A stretch of DNA of 64,000 nucleotides from Batkoa obscura (lineage: Eukaryota; Entomophthoromycota; Entomophthoromycetes; Entomophthorales; Batkoaceae): contig JASVEC010000001.1 of assembly GCA_030770535.1 (NCBI GenBank), forward strand, positions 1,116,001 to 1,180,000. The letters are read 5' to 3'. The position numbers and the translations under genes were made by a program. The notes under the pieces are model-generated. The model saw nothing but the letters and a program-made list of their open reading frames with translations. It searched no databases and was not told the DNA's origin. This document shows, piece after piece, positions 24,052 to 34,990 of this stretch. Within the stretch, counting starts at the first letter, position 1; the number at the start of each line of letters is the position of its first letter.

Positions 24052-24466
24052 TATATTAAAAAGCATCTCTAAGCTACTTGTTAAGCTAGATTTTTAGTGT
24101 ATTTATCAGATTCCAGAGTTATGAGAAAGTAGGGATTATTTAAAAAGATGGCATAAACAACTAATAATGATATAATAATAGGTAAAAATATATTATGATA
24201 TTTTGAAAAATCGAACATTGAACATTTTAAATAATTTTACAATACTTAAGTTATTTAATAAGAACATTATATTTTTTGGTAGTTATAAACTTATAAAACT
24301 GAAGGAATAAAAATAAATTCCTTTATAAATTGATGCAACCAAAATTTGTCCATTTATAAAAATGGTTCGAACCAGCCAATAAGGCTTGCTATAAATATTG
24401 CTTTTGATAAAAATAAAACAGTAAAAAAATAATGTTCTATTTCACTCTATAAATACATCCCCTAAA

Positions 24467-27400
24467 ATGAGAAAGCCATGGGAAACTGAAGAGTTAAGCG
24501 AAGACTGGATAGAAGAAGAATCAAAAGAAGAGGAAACAAAAAAAGATAGTGAAGAAAAAACTGAAGAATTAAAAAATCAAAGTGTCAGAAAGAAACGAGG
24601 GTATGGTACTGTAAAGATCAATACAATAGGTAAACCCACCACTATCTCATTTTCAGCTATAAAGACATTACAAGAAGGAGGAACTTTAGTCATTCATGAA
24701 AATAAAAATGATAGCGTTAAATCGCAATCCACGATTAAAGCTAATAAAGAAAGCAAATTGAAATGGAATATGAAGAACAAAGACTTTTTCACACCATTGA
24801 GTCTTGAAGTCATGTTTGAGAAGCCTAAAGAAAAGATCATGAAAAACGTATCCCCAAGCAAAATTCCTTTGGTTAAAAACAGCCCAAATTTAGCTCCTTG
24901 TTTAAGTAATGGCAAGCTGTTAGCTTCCCCTTTAAGAAGGATTTCTGCTCACCGTGGTGTCCATTTTAAGCTAAATAGTAGGGATCCAAGTCCATACACT
25001 TTAGAGCCAAGAAACTTACCATTTAACTTGAATATTAAAGAAGTACCTGATCGACCACATACTGCGCCCCAAGGTTTAATAAAAGAAGAAAAAATGAAAC
25101 GGAGTGTAAGCAATGAAGGGGAGAGAATTAATAATAAAATGAGCAACACTAGTAATTTAGAATTATTCCCTTCGCAGTATGATTTAGATACACAAAATAA
25201 TTTAAGTCAATTATTAAATCAGTTGGATGGTAGTGAAAGCGATAAAACATCTTCTTTATCTCAAGGCTCTTCCTCAGAGAAAGGAATTAAGAGGATGGTA
25301 TCTGCCCCTAACTTGAGCGGTCAGTTAAATAATCGACCAAGTCCATTTCGAATGTTAACCCCGCACCCACCCACTTGGGAATGGCTAAAGATGCAAAGTG
25401 AAAGCGAATGCAGTGCAAATAACGAAGGGGAATATGTTAACCAAAACAATTCATTCTCATTTGATGAAGATATCAATGAACATGATTGGCTTAAAGAACT
25501 GCCCTTAGAGATCGGTGATCTAAGTGAACCAAGGTCCAGTTCCACTTTATCTAAGAAGAGTAATAATTTAGCCACACCCAATCAAAATCAACCAAAACAG
25601 ATGATTACAAATGAGATCATCACTAACAGCTTCAGGAAGGAAATGAATCTCAGCAATAATAACAATAATGCTAATAACAAGATTAAAAATAACAGTCCTA
25701 TTAGTATGGAATTATGGGAAGAATTTTTCAAAACGAAACAAAGTAAATTAGGCCCAGATAGAGTAGCAGAGCAATTGAAAAAATATGGAATTTTACCATA
25801 TTACTATTTGGATTCTTATCCCGTATTAATTCAGCCCCATCAATTAGGTAATGTGCCGAAATTAGTTAATAATATGAAGTTTGATTCGTTAAATTTAAAG
25901 TGGAAGCCATTGATGGAAGATGAAGATGATCCATTTAAGTCAATCAAAACACTTAAGCTGAATAGTACAGAATTTAAAAACATGATAAATGCTGCTAAGG
26001 GAAATAACAACAATATATTAAATAATAGTAATAGTATATTAAACATTAATACTAATAGTAACATATTAAATACAAATAATATCAAAAGAAAAGTGGAATT
26101 AAACAAGTACTTGAAGCAAAATCAAGAAAATACTAACTTAGATTTAGATTTAGATTTGAATGCCTTTTTAAATAAAGACAAGCCAGCTAGCTTAAGTAAC
26201 AACTTAAGTGAGCATAAAAGTAATATCAATAATTTATTAAAAGATAATTTAAATCAAGAAGAAGAGGAAGAAGCAAGTTTGACGGAATTTTTAAATAACA
26301 AAACCCAATTAAATGAAAGTATATTGAGTGTTGATAGTAATGACAATAAGGACTCAGACAATGAAGAAGATGAAGAGGAATTGGATTTAAAAGTATTCTT
26401 AAATAAAAATAAAAATAAAGAAAGTAAAACATTAAATAAAAAAGAAAGCATAGAAATAAATAGTAAGAATAAATTATATTAAAAATTAAATTTGAATGTT
26501 AACTCTATTTAAGCTACCAAGAATCATGCTAAAGAATATAATGATGAAATGAATAGTTGTTTATCCAATAACAGTAAAGAAGGTAGTAGTAAACAAAGCA
26601 TCAACGTCAACGACAACTTAAATTATTCCTTTCCAAAAAAGAGTTACTCATTAAATAATACAATGAAATTGATGGTGGATAAACATACACAGACACATGA
26701 CCTAGAAAGGGAAGACTCTATAGATTCAATAGATTTTAACTATTGGAATTTTTATTTTATATCTATGGATCATTTGGCTTCTGTTAAATTAAAATATTGT
26801 AAACTTAAAGATATGAAAGGTAGTTATTATTTAATAATAACATAATAATTGTGTATTAATTGGTCCTATTTTTAGTATTTCATCAACTCAAAAATCTGAA
26901 GCATTTGAATTTAAGTCATAATCATATTACTACTATCTATGGCACATTTTTAAATCTTATTGATTTTGATATTTCATACAATTCGTTAAATAATGTTTCA
27001 TTCTCTACTTTGAATCAAATTATGTAAGTATTTAATATGACATAGTTATAATAAACTGGTTAAAACATATTTAGGCCTAACTTAAAACGAATAAACTTAG
27101 AAAACAATCAACTAACGAAGTTAAAATTAAGCCCTAGTAAATTAGAAAGTATCAAAGTAAACAATAATAATATAACTCGTGTTTATGGGCAAAACAATAA
27201 TTTAATTAAACTCAATTTAAGTGGCACTTCTATTTCAAAATTACCTTGTTTAAAATTAACATGTTCAAATTTAAAAAAATTGAGTTTAAATAACTTAAAT
27301 GATTTCACTTTACCCCCTTTCAATGATTTGAAAAATATCCACTTTTTAAGCCTTTCTTATTCAAAATTTAATGTGATAAAAAGCATATCTTCTATTTCTA

Positions 27401-27947
27401 CTACACCATCCAATTTGAAATATTTGATTTCTAAAAGTAAATTATTGTTTATATTTAAATTCCAATGTATGTTTATATTTATATTATATTACTTAGACTC
27501 ACCTTCTGTATTCCCTCTCCTTGAACAGTGGGATCCAGTTATGTTTATAAATCTACAATATTTAGATATCTCAGATAATAGGTTGAGTTATCTACCAAAC
27601 TTTATTTTAGATAAATGTAATAATTTGATTGCTTTGGAAGCCAACGATAATCAAATCAAACTGGAAAAAGAAGTTATTCCTAATCAGTTATTCTTTTTAT
27701 CTTTAAAAAATAATTTGATAAATAATATTGAAGCATTTATCAACTGTAAAAATGTAAATCTTACCTGTTTAGATTTAAGGTATTAATGTTTGTTATTATG
27801 TTATATTATCTATTTATTTATTTTTATTTATTCAGGTTTAATCCTTTACTTGAAAATTTCAAAAGTGATCAACAAACTAAAGTATTGTTTTGGGCCTTTA
27901 AAGCTTGGTTTCCAAATTTATCAAAGTTTCTGGGTAAAAGATGGTAA
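24467..27947 (+). CDS. Nud1/Cdc11-like leucine-rich-repeat scaffold (1088 aa, five exons)
   Basis: Exons 24467-26462, 26514-26819, 26876-27023, 27075-27779 and 27836-27947, with introns of 51, 56, 51 and 56 bases; all phases close. The N-terminus has WETEELSEDW within residues 5-14, the kind of S-E-D-W start I associate with Nud1/Cdc11 proteins, then TTISFSAIKTLQEGGTLVIH. A long disordered Ser/Asn-rich middle follows, with an Asn-run and acidic repeats. From about residue 770 there are leucine-rich repeats (LKHLNLSHNHI, LKRINLENNQL, LQYLDISDNRLSYLP), closing with LTCLDLRFNPLLENF. Nud1/Cdc11 anchors the mitotic-exit/septation signalling kinases at the spindle pole body. The overall order, disordered N-half then C-terminal repeats, fits. 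Another LRR scaffold such as Sog2 is possible. A stretch at 27450-27495 encodes odd hydrophobic residues and may hide an unrecognised intron. Confidence 0.65.
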
Positions 27948-28664
27948 CCTTATTTCTTTTTTCCTTTCTATTTTATTTTATATACTTCTCTTTTATTCGT
28001 TCCAATAAACTAGTTTTTTATTTGATTTTTTATATTGACTTAAATGATTTAAAATAAAGTGTTAGATCATATCAAATATCTAATTACAGTTTATGAAATA
28101 TTTCAAACTACATTATAAATAAACGACTATTTAACCTCAATACAATTTTTTAAAGTATAAGAAATGTACAACCAGATATTTGAATTATTTAAATAATAGT
28201 TTTATCAAAATAGACAATTCAGTTATTTTAACCATTATATAATTCATATTTACATTGAAATTTTATTTCTTTGTTGTGAAATTTAAATTTACATTATATA
28301 ACTCCTTTAATTTTGATAAAATACAGATATGAAAGATAAAAAAAGAATATTCAAAAAAATGAACAAAATTCAATATTGTTATTATTTCGTATCTAAGTTG
28401 AAGAGTATATTACATACAAATTAAAAGTGCTGAATTAGATATCCTGTTTTTAATGAGCATTTTCTTTACCACTGTGTATTACATTTATATATTATTAATC
28501 ATCACTACTACCCTTGACCAGTGCAACTTTAAAACTCTTTACCAACTATAGTAGAAAAAGATAGCATATTAATTAGTAGCACTTTTGAAGCAATCGAAAA
28601 ATTGAATGATGATCTGATTTTTGAAGACAATTTTAATTCTTTTAATCTTAAAAACTCCAATATA

Positions 28665-28762
28665 TGGGGATGTATTTTTGTGTTTAAGAATTTTACTAAT
28701 TTTTCCACTCAAATAGCGCTTAAAAAACGGAAAAAGTGATGAAGCCAAAAAAAACACCCCCT
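28665..28762 (-). mobile_element. MITE copy with a small internal deletion
   Basis: Begins TGGGGATGTATTTTTGTG after TA. The usual ACTAACAATCTTTCC is shortened to ACTAATTTTTCC. It lies between the 3' ends of the Nud1-like gene and the second transporter. Confidence 0.9.
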
Positions 28763-29004
28763 TATGTTAAATTGTAGATTATAAAGCAATGACTAAAAGT
28801 GAAAAAATAGCAATGTTTGCTTTATATATCATATTTTTATTAAATGTCAAATATTATTGAATTTATATTAAATTTACAATTTGTTAAACTTCAATAAATT
28901 ATAAATGATGATAAAAATAAACTTATTAATTATAAAGCACTACATTTGCATAAATAATAAAAACAAAACTACATTAAAATTTCAACTAAAGTTATTTAAA
29001 GTTA

Positions 29005-30687
29005 TTAATCATCGGTTATTCTACCATCAAATCTTTGCTTATTATAAACATCAATGGGCTTAATCATAAAAATAGCAATTAAAAACCCAAACCCAGCTAA
29101 CCCACAAGATATAGCAGAAATAATCATTTGTCCATCCCCAAATGCTGCTACTACTTGCTCAAATTGTTCACTTGATAAATCCCAAACATACTTGATCTCA
29201 TTCATAGTTTTAGTAAGGTCAATTTCACCTTTTACCTTCTGTTTAACAAATTCAGGTATCACTTGATTCCAAATAATACCTGCTACTGTACCACCAAAGG
29301 CAGTAGAAACTCCACGAAAAATTTGAGCCATACCAGTTATAGTTGCTACATCTTTTCTACTTACTGAACCTTGATAAGCTATAACCACACATATATCTAA
29401 GATAGCTTGTCCTATTCCAGCAATAGATTGAGTTGCATGAATGGCAATTTCATCTGAATGTGGAAACCTTGCTGATATCATTGTTCCTAAAGCTATACAA
29501 TTTAAACCAGTACCAACTACCAAAATGTATTTAAAATTATAATTTTTTTTAATTAAAATTCCAATAACGAGTCCAGAAATTAAATAACACATTTGATACC
29601 CTTTGAATAACAAAGAAGCGCTTGTTGGATCTAATTTACGGGTAATCATAAAATACAAATAAAAATGTTGCCAATTTAAACCAGCATTCATGGCAGATAA
29701 GGATAATATTAAAATGGCTCCTAATGTGGTTTTTGTCTTTAATAGTTCTAAAGGAATTAAGGGGAGCTTGGCATAATCACTTTCCCATAATAGTAGTCCC
29801 ATAAACAAAATACCTCCAATCACCATTAAAGTTATCATACTAGGCGTACGCCAACCATTTTCCAAAGTTCCAGCGACATTTATAGGAAGTAATATCATAA
29901 TTAAACTGGTTATTAATAAGACAAACCCAATAATATCAATCTCATTATAAATATTTTTTAAACCGTTAAGAATTCCAAAGCATCTAATCCTTACAAAGGT
30001 GTCTGTTTGTCTTTTAGCTTTACGTTGTAAATAAAGCATGGTCCCAAAAAATAAGGTAATACATGGAACAAAAGCAATAATTGGAATCAAGCTACCCCAT
30101 CGCCACCCAGGCCCTTTAGAGAGTGGGGTTACAAGTAAAGAACTAACCCAACTGTTGATAACAACAGGTATTGAATCTAAAGCACTCAAATTAGCTCGGT
30201 TTGCTAATGAACTCAAGTCAGCTATTATAATTAATTTGATACTTTCATAACCAATAGCACCAATATTTGTAATTAACCAGCCAGCACAATACATAGGAAA
30301 TGAAATAGAAAAATATATAAGCATCAAGCCTAATAAATAAAATGATAAAGCAACAAAATACATTTCAATACGTCCAAAATAATCCGTCAATTTGGAATAT
30401 AATGGGATTAAAATCAAACCTATTAAATTGGTAATTACAAAAATGATACTGGTTAAAGAATTGACTTTAAATTCTTCCAAGGCTATGTTTAATAGATCCG
30501 ACCTAAAATCACCTTCTAAAGAAGTTATATAGGAGATTAAAAAGATCCCTATATAACTTATCCATAATTCTTTTCGATTCATTATACTACGAATACTAGC
30601 CATCCGTCGCGCTCCCAATTCTTCTGCTTTAAATACAACTTCTTCTTTGTTTTTTATACCAAATTCTTCATCTAAGTTATTGATCAT
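29005..30687 (-). CDS. MFS siderophore-iron transporter paralogue, SIT/ARN type (560 aa)
   Basis: A paralogue of the protein at 18917-20629, alignable from end to end: LGARRMASIRSIMNRKELW, TSLEGDFRSDLLNIALEEF, SKLTDYFGRIE, ADLSSLANRANLSALDSIP, GWRWGS, KAKRQTDTF and the C-terminal FGDGQMIISAISCGLAGFGF. It keeps TSLEG, which the other copy has as VSLEV. I choose the ATG at 30687 (MINNLDEEFG) because it aligns with MKDNLRAEFG of the paralogue; an upstream in-frame ATG at 30714 would add nine residues. No exact ATCWGATAA lies in the near upstream region. The closest is a one-mismatch TTATCAAAT at 30787-30795, so its iron control may differ. Confidence 0.87.
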   Translation of the reverse strand: MINNLDEEFGIKNKEEVVFKAEELGARRMASIRSIMNRKELWISYIGIFLISYITSLEGDFRSDLLNIALEEFKVNSLTSIIFVITNLIGLILIPLYSKLTDYFGRIEMYFVALSFYLLGLMLIYFSISFPMYCAGWLITNIGAIGYESIKLIIIADLSSLANRANLSALDSIPVVINSWVSSLLVTPLSKGPGWRWGSLIPIIAFVPCITLFFGTMLYLQRKAKRQTDTFVRIRCFGILNGLKNIYNEIDIIGFVLLITSLIMILLPINVAGTLENGWRTPSMITLMVIGGILFMGLLLWESDYAKLPLIPLELLKTKTTLGAILILSLSAMNAGLNWQHFYLYFMITRKLDPTSASLLFKGYQMCYLISGLVIGILIKKNYNFKYILVVGTGLNCIALGTMISARFPHSDEIAIHATQSIAGIGQAILDICVVIAYQGSVSRKDVATITGMAQIFRGVSTAFGGTVAGIIWNQVIPEFVKQKVKGEIDLTKTMNEIKYVWDLSSEQFEQVVAAFGDGQMIISAISCGLAGFGFLIAIFMIKPIDVYNKQRFDGRITDD

Positions 30688-30714
30688 TTTAATTAAAAAA
30701 GTAATAAATGCCAA

Positions 30715-31371
30715 AAAAATTTATTAAGCTAATTTATAAACCGCTATTTTGATCATACATTTTGAACTTTTGGTCATTGGACATTCTTATCAAATCATTC
30801 AAAGCTATTTTATACTTCGAAATTTCTATTAATAATCATAGCTTCTAATGATATTTTTTTTGTCAAAAAGGTGATTAATAGAAAACTACAATTTTCTTAA
30901 TAGCAAGGGTTTGAATTATAAAAGTATACACGAGGTTTTTAATAAAAAGGAACAAATAATATACCAATAAATTTTGATAATTTAAAATCGTGAAGAATAA
31001 AACAACAAATGATATTTTATTTTATTTTCTAATAAAATATAAGAATGTTTTCTTATTTTTTATTTTTTAGTTTTTAGTTTAAAATAAAAAAGCGTTTTAT
31101 GAACTATTACTTCCAAATGGAAAACTAATATAAAGTAAAGTCGTTAAAAGTTTTAGAAATTAACTTTTAAAAATCAGAAAAAATATAAACAGATAAAACT
31201 TTTCTTTTAATATAAAAAGTTTATAAACACATTATTTACAATTGTTTAGAAAAAAATATTAATTTTTACAGCTTTTTGAAATTTAAAATTAATAAAAAAA
31301 TCAGCTTATCTATATTTTAAAGAATCTTCTTTATTATAAAATTAAATTTTTTATTGATAATAATTTAAATA
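30715..31371. other. Upstream region of the second transporter
   Basis: A+T-rich promoter region for the leftward transporter gene. It contains TTATCAAAT (30787-30795), one mismatch from the iron GATA site. Nothing else is recognised. Confidence 0.4.
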
Positions 31372-31469
31372 TGGAGGTGTTTTTTTTGGTTTCATTACTT
31401 TTCCATTTTTTAAGCGTTATTTAAGTGGAAAAACTGCTAGTAAATCTTAAACAAAAAAATATATCCCCA
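31372..31469 (+). mobile_element. MITE copy, first of three in tandem
   Basis: Begins TGGAGGTGTTTTTTTTGG and ends ATATATCCCCA. It is followed by a short (AT)n run at about 31470-31487. Confidence 0.88.
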
Positions 31470-31507
31470 TATATATATATATATATTGCAAAGTTTCGAT
31501 TTTTTAT

Positions 31508-31618
31508 AAAGATGTGTTTTTTTATTTAAAGGTTTTACTAAATAGCTTTTCCATTTAAATAACACTTAAATAGCACTTAAAAAATAGAAAAAGTGACAAA
31601 ACCAAAAAAGACACCCTT
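31508..31618 (-). mobile_element. Divergent MITE copy, second of three
   Basis: AGATGTGTTTTTTTATTTAAAG at one end and AAAAAAGACACCC at the other. The AAATAGCACTT core is duplicated internally. The most diverged copy in the window, so probably one of the oldest. Confidence 0.75.
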
Positions 31619-31622
31619 TATA

Positions 31623-31724
31623 TGGGGATGTATTTTTTTGTTTAAGAATTTTACTAACAATCTTTCCGCTCAAATAGCGCTTAAAAAATGTAAAAAATAA
31701 TGAAACCAAAAAAAACACCCACAT
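31623..31724 (-). mobile_element. MITE copy, third of three
   Basis: Begins TGGGGATGTATTTTTTTG directly after the divergent copy, separated only by TA-rich bases. The right end reads AACACCCACA. Confidence 0.9.
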
Positions 31725-32010
31725 ATTATACTTTTATTTTTAAAAAATTTAATATAAAATTAATCAAAACACAAAAATACATCCCCTAATAATTAATTAA
31801 AAATAATTTTAATATTATAATTACATTATTGATATATTATTAAGTTAATAAATAGCTGCATAGGAGGGAGTGGTTAGCCCTCCAAAACTATAATCGACCA
31901 TCTTTATATAATGCAAGCAACACAACAATAGTTTTTGTTTATTATTACGACTACTTGCCTTTTGATTATCCATCAACTTAGCTATTAATAATTTAAGTAA
32001 TATCAACATT

Positions 32011-32108
32011 TGGAGATGATTTTTGTATTTAAGAATTTTACTAACAATTCTTCCACTTAAATAGCGCTTAAAAGATACAAAAAATAATGAAACTAAAAAA
32101 AACATTCT
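32011..32108 (-). mobile_element. MITE copy inside transposon copy 5
   Basis: Begins TGGAGATGATTTTTGTATTT and ends AAAACATTCTA. It sits at the same transposon position as the MITE at 21700-21805 but in the opposite orientation. Confidence 0.85.
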
Positions 32109-32510
32109 AATTTAATGATTGATTTCCATCATTTAATAAGCTACTTCCTTGCTTACTAAATATTGAAACTTAAATTTTCAGTTATTTTTGTAAGGTGGGC
32201 CTGGGGTTGATCTTTTACTTTTCCTATTTTCTATAGGCTCTATAACTTTAATTAGGATTATATCACTTTTTTTTGATTTACCAGATACTGGATAATAATG
32301 TAATTTATTATATTTAATGCTTTAAAATTATTTTTCCACTATAAAAGATTTCCAAAATATCTACCAACTATACTTTTTCCATGATGCTTAGCAAAAAATT
32401 AAGATCAACATTTAAACTATTATTTAAACTATTATTTATTTCATGAATTTTTTTGAATACATAATGTAAAAACTCTTGAGACTTAAAATGATTTCCTGTA
32501 TCTGGCCATA

Positions 32511-32610
32511 TGGGGGTGTTTTTTTGGTTTCATTATTTTTTTCATTTTTTAAGCGCTATTTGAGCGGAAAGATTGTTAGTAAAATTCTTAAACACAAAAA
32601 TACATCCCCA
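32511..32610 (+). mobile_element. MITE copy shared between two transposon copies
   Basis: TGGGGGTGTTTTTTTGG to ATACATCCCCA, flanked by CATA and TATT. The same MITE, apparently base for base, occupies the same site in the inverted transposon copy (42493-42592). Confidence 0.92.
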
Positions 32611-33336
32611 TATATTATCTGACGAATATCCATATTATCATTATTTTTTTTATTGAATCTTGATAAAAAAGTTGAGTGAGATATCAGATAAATATTGTAT
32701 AATAACCTCAATTTGCTCATCTTTAATTTTTTTTGTATTTTTGATAGTAGGTTGTAATGTTGGTATTTTATTTTTATTAATTATTTAAAAATAATCATAT
32801 TGGTTTCTACTTATATCAAATCCAAAACTTTTACATTCATCAAAAGAATACACTGAAGCTATAGTTAATAATAATGCTACTTACTGGTTTTTATTTCCCG
32901 TTTCCTTTTTGAGGCACTAATTCTATATATTGGTTAATCAAGTTCATTATTATTAATAATAAACTAATAACTTTTTTATTATTATAGAGCATATGATTGA
33001 AAAAGTTGATTCTTTAAAAGAAAAAAACAATTAAAATAAGTCTTTTAAGTTAAATTTTTTATTTAGTTTTAAGCTTTTTAAATTTAACTAACCATGTATT
33101 AAGGACTTAGAAATTTAAAAACTCAAAAATTGGATTAATTTTTAATTAAATCCTGAAACCAATTTTGGACATCCCTATATTATAATTATGATAAATATAA
33201 TAAGCCTTTAGATATACACCAATCTTTGTTTTATATTATTCAGTAAAATATGCATTGAGCTACGATTAACTATTATTAAAGTTTTAAATGATAAAAAAAA
33301 ATCCAATATTTTTTAAAAATGTTTAAATTAATCATA

Positions 33337-33434
33337 TGGGGGCGTTTTTGCTTCATTATTTTTCTATTTTTTAGGCGCTATTTATTTGAGCGGAAAGATT
33401 GTTAGTAAAATTCTTAAAATAAATACATCCGTGT
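33337..33434 (+). mobile_element. MITE copy upstream of the tRNA-Arg
   Basis: TGGGGGCGTTTTTGC at one end. It has a small extra TTTA in the core (GCTATTTATTTGAGCGG) and an eroded right end (ATACATCCGTG). It ends about 80 bases before the tRNA gene. Confidence 0.88.
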
Positions 33435-33512
33435 ATTTTAATAAGCTCAGGAATGCTAACTTGCAAAACATTTTAACTATTTAAATATTCTTTTTGAAGT
33501 AAAGACTCAAAT

Positions 33513-33585
33513 GGTCCCGTGGCCCAATGGATAAGGCGTCTGTCTACGGAACAGAAGATTCCAGGTTCGATCCCGCCAGGGATCA
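33513..33585 (+). tRNA. tRNA-Arg (anticodon ACG) with an irregular T stem
   Basis: Acceptor GGTCCC pairs with GGGATC, the D arm is GTGGCCCAATGGATAAGGC, and the anticodon stem-loop TCTGT-CTACGGA-ACAGA gives ACG. The variable and T regions start as in normal tRNA-Arg (GATTCCAGGTTCGA), but the 3' side of the T stem is CCGCC where CCTGG is expected, so only two of five T-stem pairs form, and the seventh acceptor pair is G-A. A poly-T run follows at about 33599-33607. Either a tRNA pseudogene or a gene with a repaired or unusual T arm. Confidence 0.7.
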
Positions 33586-34722
33586 GTTTGTCTAATTATT
33601 TTTTTTACCCTGTGCATAAGTATGAAAAGTTGTGCCACAAAATAACAATTGAGATAAGTAGTGATACGTCAAATATAAATAAGATCCATTGTATAAAGGA
33701 AAAGTCTAAATATCAGGTTTTCTTGCTTAAATGTCTTACATTTTATGATTTTTTATGGCAATAGGTTACAACAGTGAATATTGCTTTTTGTAAAATAACT
33801 ATTAGGTTCAAAGAAAATTAAATTCCAGTTAAAAATGCTAATTAAAATAAAAATAGTTAGCTATTGCATTTTTTATAAATTTTGTTTTTAATTAAAGCTT
33901 TATAAAAACTAATTTTTTTAATAATACTCTTTTTTTATTATTTGTAAAAAACATCCCCAACTATTACAAAACTAATGTATTTTACTAAAAAAAACTAATA
34001 CATTGTCCTGATTCTAACTTCAACCACCTTAACCATAATCTAACTATAACTTACCTGTTTAATCCTAGCTTCGATAAACTTTAAATGAGATCACAAAAAG
34101 AGGTGATGGTAAAAAGAATTGCTTTTATAATAGTACGTTGATAAAAGTTTATTTTTAAAATGATTCAATTAAAAGAATTTGTTTGTCTGATTAAATTTTA
34201 CCCAGTAACGTGCATTAATAATCACATTTTATATAAGTAATCATTTAATTTATAAAAAATTAATTAATAGAGAACAAATAAATAATAAACTTTTAAGTTA
34301 GTAATCAGTAGGATACATGCATTGATAGTTATATTTTTTATTGATAATAGTTTAATAGAGGACAAATAAACAATGGACCTTGATAGGCCATTTAATATTA
34401 AATCAAAATCATTTTATTTTCTTAGTTCATCAAAGTTAAATATTATCACCCTTATTTATTTGTATTTAGTACGAATCATTTTTTTTCAAAATTTATTTTA
34501 TTAGTTGATTATTAATGGATGTGTAGTAATGTTTACTGACTTAAGGGTTTATTGTATTAAAACTATTGGTCTTATAAGGTACTTTATAAAGTAATCTGAC
34601 CTTTTTGATTTATACAAAAAATAGGCCAGCAGGCTAACATACAAAATGGTTGTTTCATTTTATAAATTTTCTAGTAATAACTATTTTAGTTTTTAATCTT
34701 AATCTTTTATTCCACTGTATTA
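33586..34722. other. Intergenic; diverged local repeat
   Basis: No gene seen. About 34260-34380 contains two diverged copies of a unit with TTTAATAGAGGACAAATAAACAATGGACC-like sequence, related to 39770-39830. The rest is A+T-rich. Confidence 0.4.
34185..34400 (+). repeat. Diverged repeat, two units
   Basis: Two neighbouring stretches share a motif (AATAGAGAACAAATAAATAA and AATAGAGGACAAATAAACAA), each preceded by a CATTAATAATC- or CATTGATAGTT-type segment. A third copy lies at about 39745-39870. Possibly fragments of an old interspersed element; family unknown. Confidence 0.45.
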
Positions 34723-34818
34723 TGGGGGTGTTTTTTTTGGCTTCATTATTTTTTCCATTTTTAAGCGCTATTTGAGCGGAAAGATTGTTAGTAAAATTCT
34801 TAAAAAAATACATCTCCA
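34723..34818 (+). mobile_element. MITE copy
   Basis: TGGGGGTGTTTTTTTTGG to ATACATCTCCA, with TA on each side. It lies about 170 bases left of the Tc1-like element. Confidence 0.9.
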
Positions 34819-34990
34819 TATAATAAAGCAATTGGTTCTATTTCATAATCACCAATTTAACGTTAGATACTTTTATTAGTTCAAATAATAGCTCTTTCAA
34901 AGATTAAAAACTGATGTTATCGTGGAGAGCATTTTTTTATTTGGTTATTGTAATCAATATAATTTTTTCAATTGAAATTTCTTTTTAATA

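Larger units (their letters stand above)
31800..33175 (-). mobile_element. Internally deleted D-G-H-F-G transposon (copy 5)
   Basis: Ends at the right terminal repeat CCAATTTTGGACATCCC (to 33175) followed by TA. The left terminal repeat is missing, and the body starts within the region that holds TTAATAAATAGCTGCAT in other copies. The DGHFG segment is missing or very decayed. It carries MITEs at 32011-32108 and 32511-32610. Its central part is almost identical to the inverted copy at 41601-43918, including the MITE in the same place, so both descend from one shortened ancestor. Confidence 0.65.

Noticed and set aside
33519-33764. 81-codon frame over the tRNA-Arg
   Set aside because: It starts within the tRNA sequence and has no coding features. 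The tRNA fold explains the conserved part.
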